Shown one piece after another: positions 1 through 5,353 of a stretch of DNA of 5,353 nucleotides. The notes beneath the pieces are model-generated. The model saw only the letters and a list, made by a program, of their open reading frames with translations. It did not search any database and was not told the origin of the DNA. Source of the DNA: Acidobacteriota bacterium. GTDB taxonomy: Bacteria > Acidobacteriota > Vicinamibacteria > Vicinamibacterales > UBA2999. Within the stretch, counting starts at the first letter, position 1. Each line of letters starts with the position of its first letter. The translations under genes and the position numbers were made by a program. The DNA lies in contig JADZBZ010000546.1 of assembly GCA_020851835.1 (NCBI GenBank), forward strand, positions 1 to 5,353, given 5' to 3'.

Positions 1-833
1 ACATGGTCGCCGTGGCGCGCCGGGCCCTCGGCGAGCGGCGGATCGGGCATTGCGGCACGCTGGACCCCATGGCCACGGGCGTCCTCGTGCTGGCGGTGGG
101 TCAGGCGACCCGGCTGGCGCGCTTCCTCTCGGCCGACGACAAGCATTACGAGGCCGCCTTCCGGTTCGGCCGGGTCACGGCCACCTTCGACGGGACGGGA
201 CCCGTGGTGGCGGAATCGGCCGCGCGACCCACGCGCGAGACCGTGGCCGCGGCGCTGTCCGGGTATCGGGGCTCCTTCCTCCAGACTCCGCCGGCCTATT
301 CGGCCAAGAAGGTCGCCGGCGAGCGGGCCTACGACGTGGTGCGCCGCGCGGGGGCCGCGCCGGAGCTCGAACCGGTGCTCGTCACCGTTCGCGAACTCGA
401 GCTGACAGCATTCGATGGCGACGTGGCGCACCTGTCGATGCGAGTGTCGGCGGGCTTCTACGTCCGGTCGCTGGCCCATGACCTGGGCCAAGCGCTCGGC
501 ATGGGAGCGGTGCTCGAAGGCCTGCGCCGAACCCAATCGGGCACGTTCGGACTCGAGGAAGCCGTGACCGTCGAGGTGCTGACCGCCGCCGACAGGCCGG
601 CCCTGGTCGAACGCCTGCTCCCACTGGAACGCCTGCTGCCGCAGCTGCCCTCCGTGCCGCTGACCGCCGAAGCGGCCGCGAGCGCCAGACGTGGGCTCGA
701 TGTGCGGGCGCCGGACGCCTGGCCCGCCACCGTCTCCCTGGCCCGCTTGCTGGACGAGCGGGGGCATTTGCTGGCCATCGCCAAGCCCGGTCCGCGGGTG
801 GGTTTCTTGCACCCGTTCGTGGTCTTGAACTAA
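1..833 (+). CDS. truB: tRNA pseudouridine(55) synthase TruB, 5'-truncated by window edge
   Basis: TruB isomerises uridine 55 in the T-loop of elongator tRNAs to pseudouridine in the cytoplasm. About 276 residues are readable from base 3, and the frame is open to base 1. The family is usually about 300 residues, and the readable part begins inside the N-terminal domain, so the true start and roughly 20-25 residues lie upstream; the in-frame ATG at 3-5 should not be taken as the start. The signature GHCGTLDPMATGVL is present, with the catalytic aspartate of GTLDP encoded at 63-65. The KVAGERAYD motif and the FYVRSLAHDLG motif follow in the expected order, then a less conserved C-terminal region ending in TAA at 831-833. 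No frameshift is seen. It leads directly into the rpsO leader, and the truB-rpsO-pnp order is a widely conserved cluster. Confidence 0.96.
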   Translation, partial: MVAVARRALGERRIGHCGTLDPMATGVLVLAVGQATRLARFLSADDKHYEAAFRFGRVTATFDGTGPVVAESAARPTRETVAAALSGYRGSFLQTPPAYSAKKVAGERAYDVVRRAGAAPELEPVLVTVRELELTAFDGDVAHLSMRVSAGFYVRSLAHDLGQALGMGAVLEGLRRTQSGTFGLEEAVTVEVLTAADRPALVERLLPLERLLPQLPSVPLTAEAAASARRGLDVRAPDAWPATVSLARLLDERGHLLAIAKPGPRVGFLHPFVVLN

Positions 834-847
834 CATGGATGTTTATC

Positions 848-866
848 GACGATCGGCGGGATCGTC
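848..866 (+). other. Small hairpin in the rpsO leader
   Basis: GACGATC (848-854) and GATCGTC (860-866) form a perfect 7-bp stem around a 5-nt loop, 14 nt after the truB stop codon. No T-run follows, so it is not a convincing intrinsic terminator. It could be part of the rpsO leader structure or protect the truB 3' end. The function is inferred only. Confidence 0.35.
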
Positions 867-873
867 ACATACG

Positions 874-913
874 GCGGCCTGGAGCGGCGGCACCCTGCCG
901 TGGTCTGGGCCGT
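874..913 (+). promoter_or_regulatory. Long imperfect hairpin in the rpsO 5' leader, candidate S15 autoregulatory element
   Basis: Bases 874-883 can pair with 904-913 (10 pairs, including a tandem U-G/G-U step at 880-881 with 906-907 and a terminal G-U). An internal loop of 3 and 2 nt (884-886 and 902-903) separates this from an inner stem, 887-892 with 896-901, capped by CCC. The structure ends 4 nt before the GGAGG ribosome binding site of rpsO. S15 is known to repress its own translation in several bacterial groups through unrelated leader RNAs, so position and shape fit such a role. Regulation here is inference from hand pairing, not from a covariance model. Confidence 0.35.
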
Positions 914-917
914 GCGT

Positions 918-922
918 GGAGG
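918..922 (+). promoter_or_regulatory. rpsO ribosome binding site, decides the GTG start
   Basis: GGAGG lies 4 nt before the GTG at 927. It lies downstream of the alternative in-frame GTG at 900, which would add nine residues not typical of S15. This supports 927 as the start. Confidence 0.75.
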
Positions 923-926
923 CTAC

Positions 927-1196
927 GTGGCACTGACGAAAGACAAGAAGGGCGCCCTCATCGGCGAATACAAGACGCACGCGAGCGATACGGGCTCTCC
1001 GGAGGTGCAGGTGGCCCTGCTGAGCGAGCGGATCAGTTACCTGACCGATCACTTCAAGACGCACGCGAAGGACCATCACTCCCGCCGCGGGCTGCTGAAG
1101 CTGGTCGGCCAGCGACGCCGTCTGCTCGACTACCTCAAGAGCAAGGACACCGACCGCTACGCCGAGCTCATCAAGCGCCTCGGCATTCGCAAATAG
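927..1196 (+). CDS. rpsO: 30S ribosomal protein S15
   Basis: S15 is a primary 16S rRNA-binding protein that binds the three-way junction of helices 20-22 and nucleates assembly of the platform of the small subunit. From the GTG at 927 the product is 89 residues, the usual length of bacterial S15, beginning (M)ALTKDKK. An earlier in-frame start at 900 would give 98 residues with an atypical extension. Hallmarks are DTGSPEVQVALL (about residues 21-32), LTDHFKTHAKDHHSRRGLLKLVGQRRRLLDYL (39-70), including the rRNA-contacting residues equivalent to His42, Asp49 and Ser52, and a C-terminal helix ending LGIRK. It lies 93 nt after truB and 103 nt before the likely pnp start. The structured leader suggests translational feedback, which is an inference. 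No anomaly is seen in the protein. Confidence 0.97.
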   Translation: MALTKDKKGALIGEYKTHASDTGSPEVQVALLSERISYLTDHFKTHAKDHHSRRGLLKLVGQRRRLLDYLKSKDTDRYAELIKRLGIRK

Positions 1197-1199
1197 GCA

Positions 1200-1262
1200 G
1201 TTCACTGTTACGAGTTCGGAGTTCAACGCTCCGGGTTCAACGCCTTACGCCTGGTGTTGGGC
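1200..1262 (+). repeat. Degenerate 7-bp tandem repeat (GTTCNNN) in the rpsO-pnp spacer
   Basis: Starting 3 nt after the rpsO stop codon, nine consecutive 7-base units begin with G, at 1200, 1207, 1214, 1221, 1228, 1235, 1242, 1249 and 1256. Units at 1200, 1214, 1221 and 1235 begin GTTC, 1207 begins GTTA and 1228 begins GCTC; 1221 and 1235 are the same heptad (GTTCAAC), both followed by GC. Units from 1242 onward are decayed. Third-position T is kept in seven of nine units. The spacer is non-coding, so a 7-base period cannot come from codon structure. It resembles degenerate heptameric intergenic repeats in general terms; I cannot assign it to a named family. Confidence 0.6.
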
Positions 1263-1284
1263 CGCGAACTTGGGGACTCTGAAC
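1200..1284 (+). promoter_or_regulatory. Long imperfect inverted repeat filling the rpsO-pnp spacer, candidate pnp leader hairpin
   Basis: By hand pairing, four blocks stack in order: 1200-1204 with 1280-1284, 1212-1217 with 1274-1279, 1219-1224 with 1266-1271, and an 11-bp core 1234-1244 with 1253-1263 around an 8-nt loop (three G-U pairs in the core). Bulges are 7 nt (1205-1211), 1 by 2 nt, and 9 by 2 nt. The structure ends 5 nt before the pnp ribosome binding site. In Escherichia coli a long pnp leader hairpin is cut by RNase III and is the target of PNPase autoregulation, so an analogous role is plausible, but the sequence itself shows only the fold. It could instead attenuate read-through from rpsO. 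Confidence 0.45.
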
Positions 1285-1289
1285 GCGCG

Positions 1290-1294
1290 AAGGA
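1290..1294 (+). promoter_or_regulatory. pnp ribosome binding site, decides the ATG start
   Basis: AAGGA with a 5-nt spacer precedes the ATG at 1300. This favours 1300 over the in-frame TTG at 1270, which lies inside the inverted repeat and has no comparable site. Confidence 0.75.
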
Positions 1295-1299
1295 TTGGT

Positions 1300-3516
<2,217 letters not shown>

Positions 3517-3526
3517 CGCGCGTCAA

Positions 3527-3552
3527 CCGAGGACAACTGGCCAGCGCCTCGG
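3527..3552 (+). other. Weak stem-loop just after pnp
   Basis: CCGAGG (3527-3532) and CCTCGG (3547-3552) can pair across a 14-nt loop that contains the palindrome TGGCCA. It lies 10 nt after the pnp stop codon. The stem is short and no T-run follows; it may add to the 3' structure of the pnp mRNA or be chance in GC-rich DNA. Confidence 0.2.
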
Positions 3553-3578
3553 GCGCCGCCGGTCCAGCTGAGTTCAGA

Positions 3579-3612
3579 GACCAACGCCGGAGCCACCGCT
3601 CCGGCGTTGGTC
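3579..3612 (+). terminator. Perfect 15-bp hairpin, probable pnp terminator or 3' end stabiliser
   Basis: Bases 3579-3593 pair without mismatch with 3598-3612, leaving a CACC tetraloop. The stem is GC-rich and sits 62 nt after the pnp stop codon and 54 nt before the next start codon. The following bases (CGTACGGG) are not a T-run, so it is not a textbook intrinsic terminator; GC-rich bacteria often use such hairpins without a U-tract, or as blocks to 3' exonucleases. The fold is seen directly; the terminator role is inferred. Confidence 0.6.
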
Positions 3613-3654
3613 CGTACGGGTGCGCGACCACGATCGTCGCAGGGCGCATGGCCG

Positions 3655-3660
3655 TAGAAT
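3655..3660 (+). promoter_or_regulatory. Possible -10 box (TAGAAT) for leaderless transcription of the cupredoxin gene
   Basis: TAGAAT matches the TANNNT core of a sigma-70-type -10 element and ends 6 nt before the ATG at 3667. Transcription would then start at or next to the A of the start codon. No good Shine-Dalgarno sequence lies before this ATG, which fits a leaderless message. No clear -35 box is visible about 17 nt upstream, so this remains tentative. Confidence 0.4.
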
Positions 3661-3666
3661 GGCAGT

Positions 3667-4020
3667 ATGAGGAGCCGTACCGCCTTGATGCTGCTTTTCG
3701 CGATGGCCGTGCCCGTGCTGGCGCAGGAGCAGGCGCCGAACCGCCGGGAGTTCACCGTGACGGCTCGGGACCATCGCTACGAGCCCGATCGCCTCGAGGT
3801 GTCGCAGGACGACCTCGTGAAGATCACGCTGCGAAGCGACGACCGGCCATACAGCCTCGTCATCGACGCCTACCGCATCGTCAAGCGTGCCGGCGGCGGG
3901 CAGGCGGTGACCTTCGAGTTCCGAGCCGACCAGGCGGGCACGTTCCCCTTCTACTGCAACCTGACGAGCGATCCCGAGTACGCCAGCATGCGGGGCACGC
4001 TGGTCGTCAAGGGCAGGTAG
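3667..4020 (+). CDS. Exported cupredoxin-fold protein with an incomplete copper site
   Basis: This encodes 117 residues: a signal peptide (MRSRTALMLLFAMAVPVLA, likely cut after Ala19) and a single cupredoxin-like beta-sandwich (about 28-115). Fold hallmarks are the YEPDRLEVSQDDLVKITLRSDD strands, the FEFRADQAGTFPFYCNL segment, and a closing MRGTLVVKG strand. Type 1 copper proteins bind copper through two His, one Cys and usually a Met. Here Cys97 and Met108 are kept, but Tyr62 (in RPYSLVI) stands where the first His is expected, and the loop between Cys97 and Met108 has no His; the only His in the protein is His36, near the start of the domain. It may not hold copper in the classical way, or may bind a different metal or none. 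It was placed by fold pattern, so the exact function is unknown. The gene stands alone after the pnp hairpin and converges with the next gene. Confidence 0.85.
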   Translation: MRSRTALMLLFAMAVPVLAQEQAPNRREFTVTARDHRYEPDRLEVSQDDLVKITLRSDDRPYSLVIDAYRIVKRAGGGQAVTFEFRADQAGTFPFYCNLTSDPEYASMRGTLVVKGR

Positions 4021-4036
4021 CCGACGCGCACGTCGG
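4021..4036 (+). terminator. Short hairpin directly after the cupredoxin stop codon
   Basis: CCGACG (4021-4026) and CGTCGG (4031-4036) form a 6-bp stem with a CGCA loop, starting at the first base after the TAG. Only a TTT at 4044-4046 follows, and that 8 nt later. It lies in the 38-nt gap between two convergent genes, where termination is expected, so it may serve as a weak terminator for either strand. Confidence 0.35.
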
Positions 4037-4058
4037 GCACCGCTTTGGAAGCACCGCG

Positions 4059-4970
4059 TTACCGGCGCGGAAACTGATCCGGGTTATTCGTGAAGAGCGC
4101 ATCCACGCCGATCGTATAGAGATAGTGCTCCATCTCGGCTCGCAGAGATGGAAAGGTCCCAAGGTCGCCGACGCGAAACGTGTAAGGCGTCACCGTCAGC
4201 CCTTCGGCATGAGCCCAGCGAACGAAGTCCGGCAGCTGCCGTAGGATGTCCTTGGCGGGCCCGAACCCCTGCACGACGCCCTTCCATTGCTTCACGCGGG
4301 CCGCATCCCAGCCGTCCGGACGGCCGATGAGCAGCACCACCGGTACGCCAATCCGCATCTGCGCCAGCTTCCGCGCGCTCGCCTCGCCGAATGTCTGCAG
4401 AATCACCGGCGTGCGCGGATCGGTCCCGCCTCCCCGCAAGCCGTGCTTGTCGAGGGCCGCGGCGACCAGCTCCTCGAACCGCACGTTACGGCCCTCGTAG
4501 ATCTCGGGGGTCTTCAGCTCGGGGAACAACCCCGCTTTGCCCTTGATCAGCGCCACGGCCTCGTCGAAGGTTGGCACACGCTCGTTCGCGAACTTAGCGC
4601 CGAACCACGATCCCGCGTCGAGCCGCTTCACTTCCGCCAGCGTGAAGTCGTTTGCCAGCCACGCCTTGCGCGTCTGACCCTCGATTTCGATTGCGGTGAA
4701 GCGGTCCGGAAACAGCGTTTCGACGTTGGTCGTTCGCTCCAGGCTGGGGTCGTGCAGGCAAACCAGCACGCCATCCCGGGTGACCGCCAGGTCCTGCTCC
4801 ACGAAGTCGGCGCCCTGGTCCAGCGCGAGCCGATAGGAGGCCAGCGTGTGCTCGGGCGCATAGGCCGACGCGCCCCGGTGGGCCACACTCGACTTGCGCG
4901 CATACTGTGCGGACGGGGCGGTCGGGGCAATGGTCATCACGAGCATCAGGAGCAGGCAGGCGTGGCGCAT
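4059..4970 (-). CDS. Exported glycerophosphodiester phosphodiesterase, GlpQ-like
   Basis: This family hydrolyses glycerophosphodiesters, the deacylation products of phospholipids, to glycerol 3-phosphate and an alcohol. The 303-residue product starts with a signal peptide (about 1-21, hydrophobic LLLMLVMTIAP, possible cut after SA), so it should act in the periplasm or outside the cell. The GDPD domain opens with AHRGASAYAPEHTLASYRLAL. Catalytic residues His31 and His73 (LHDPSLERTTNV), Arg32, the metal ligands Glu58 and Asp60 (VEQDL), and Glu151/Lys153 (PELKTP) are all visible; Glu40 is conserved too. PEHT and VEQDL and the LFPDRF segment resemble periplasmic GlpQ more than the cytosolic UgpQ type. 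The ATG at 4968-4970 has a GGAG site 5 nt upstream. It follows the M48 gene by 35 nt and converges with the cupredoxin gene. The substrate range is not readable from sequence. Confidence 0.94.
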   Translation of the reverse strand: MRHACLLLMLVMTIAPTAPSAQYARKSSVAHRGASAYAPEHTLASYRLALDQGADFVEQDLAVTRDGVLVCLHDPSLERTTNVETLFPDRFTAIEIEGQTRKAWLANDFTLAEVKRLDAGSWFGAKFANERVPTFDEAVALIKGKAGLFPELKTPEIYEGRNVRFEELVAAALDKHGLRGGGTDPRTPVILQTFGEASARKLAQMRIGVPVVLLIGRPDGWDAARVKQWKGVVQGFGPAKDILRQLPDFVRWAHAEGLTVTPYTFRVGDLGTFPSLRAEMEHYLYTIGVDALFTNNPDQFPRR

Positions 4971-4975
4971 CGGGT

Positions 4976-4979
4976 CTCC
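4976..4979 (-). promoter_or_regulatory. Ribosome binding site of the phosphodiesterase gene
   Basis: GGAG on the minus strand lies 5 nt before the ATG and supports the start at 4970, which also begins a well-formed signal peptide. Confidence 0.6.
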
Positions 4980-5005
4980 AGTGGCCTCAGCATCGCACGT
5001 CTCCG

Positions 5006-5353
5006 TTACGTTCGCGCAAACGCGCGGGCGGCTTCAATCCGCTCCCGAACGGGCGGGTGCGAGTAGAAGAGCCAGCGAACCACAGTGGACGGGTGCTCCT
5101 CGGCCAGGTTCTGCTGCCCCAGCCGTTTCATTGCCGAGACAAACGCGTCGGCGTTGCGGGTGGTCTCGAGCGCATAGCGATCGGCAGCCCATTCCTGTGC
5201 GCGGGAAAGCCCATTGACGACGGGCAGGACCGCGAACGACCAGGCGCCCCCGGCCAGCATCAGAAGGGGGAGCACCGCCGGATCCGAGACGCCGGCGTAT
5301 CCGAGTGGAACGGTGGCTAGGTTGAGGACGATGTGAGCGACGAAGAAGCCGCC
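5006..5353 (-). CDS. M48-family (Ste24-like) zinc metalloprotease, C-terminal part only
   Basis: About 115 residues are readable, open through the right edge of the window; the GTG at 5275 is internal and not a start, because the frame continues upstream with GGFFVAHIVLNLATVPLGYAGVSDPA. The motif NGLSRAQEWAADRYAL is the conserved block of Ste24/M48 membrane proteases; its Glu is the expected third zinc ligand. The following NLAEEHPSTVVRWLFYSHPPVRERIEAA is the typical C-terminal SHP-containing end. The HEXXH zinc motif should lie upstream, outside the window. Hydrophobic stretches around FFVAHIVLNLATV and LPLLMLAGGAWSFAVLPVV look like membrane segments. Family members cleave membrane or prenylated proteins or serve in envelope quality control; the bacterial substrate is unknown. 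The stop codon is 35 nt before the phosphodiesterase start, so the two are probably co-transcribed. Confidence 0.9.
   Translation of the reverse strand, partial: GGFFVAHIVLNLATVPLGYAGVSDPAVLPLLMLAGGAWSFAVLPVVNGLSRAQEWAADRYALETTRNADAFVSAMKRLGQQNLAEEHPSTVVRWLFYSHPPVRERIEAARAFART

Noticed and set aside
825..853. TTGAAC (825-830) with GACGAT 17 nt later as an rpsO promoter
   Set aside because: The -35-like box is fair, but the -10 candidate keeps only the A and final T of the consensus and overlaps the 848-866 stem. Too weak to list as a promoter.
900..926. GTG at 900 as the rpsO start
   Set aside because: It extends S15 by nine atypical residues and overlaps the leader hairpin; the GTG at 927 gives the standard 89 residues and has GGAGG.
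1270..1299. TTG at 1270 as the pnp start
   Set aside because: It would add ten residues unlike PNPase N-termini, lies inside the inverted repeat and has no ribosome binding site, while the ATG at 1300 has AAGGA at good spacing.
4037..4057. Direct repeat GCACCGC at 4037-4043 and 4051-4057 as an attachment site or duplication
   Set aside because: Only 7 bases and two copies in GC-rich DNA between convergent genes, with no mobile gene nearby; likely chance.
4287..5066. 259-codon plus-strand open frame across the phosphodiesterase and M48 genes
   Set aside because: It lies antisense to well-recognised coding sequence, crosses the gap between the two genes and shows no known motif; a GC-driven artefact.

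Overview
This window is a GC-rich chromosomal segment of a bacterium. It holds a conserved housekeeping cluster, truB (5' end missing), rpsO and pnp, all on the plus strand. Downstream are a small exported cupredoxin-fold protein (plus strand) and, converging on it from the minus strand, an exported GlpQ-type glycerophosphodiester phosphodiesterase preceded by the C-terminal part of an M48-family zinc protease. The high GC content, protein style and neighbour content resemble soil Acidobacteriota, perhaps Vicinamibacteria. This is inference; no rRNA or other marker settles it.

Bases 1-3516 are the tail of the classical translation/RNA-metabolism cluster. TruB makes pseudouridine 55 in tRNA, S15 is an early 16S rRNA-binding protein, and PNPase is the phosphorolytic exonuclease. 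The ribF gene that often sits between truB and rpsO is absent from that gap. Both RNA spacers are structured. The 93-nt rpsO leader (834-926) can fold into a small hairpin and a long imperfect hairpin that ends just before the ribosome binding site. The rpsO-pnp spacer (1197-1299) is almost filled by a degenerate 7-base tandem repeat (GTTCNNN phase) that turns into the inverted orientation, so the whole spacer can fold back on itself just upstream of the pnp ribosome binding site. I regard this as the most interesting non-coding structure here.

Bases 3517-3666 separate pnp from the cupredoxin gene. They hold a perfect 15-bp GC-rich hairpin (probable pnp terminator or 3' end stabiliser) and a TAGAAT box 6 nt ahead of the cupredoxin ATG, an arrangement suggestive of leaderless transcription. 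The cupredoxin-like protein keeps a Cys and a Met near its C-terminus but lacks both histidines of a type 1 copper site.

Bases 4059-5353 on the minus strand carry the M48 protease and the phosphodiesterase 35 nt apart, probably one transcript. I saw no mobile element, CRISPR array, tRNA or rRNA gene, and no evidence for a new multi-gene system; the window is mostly ordinary housekeeping DNA.
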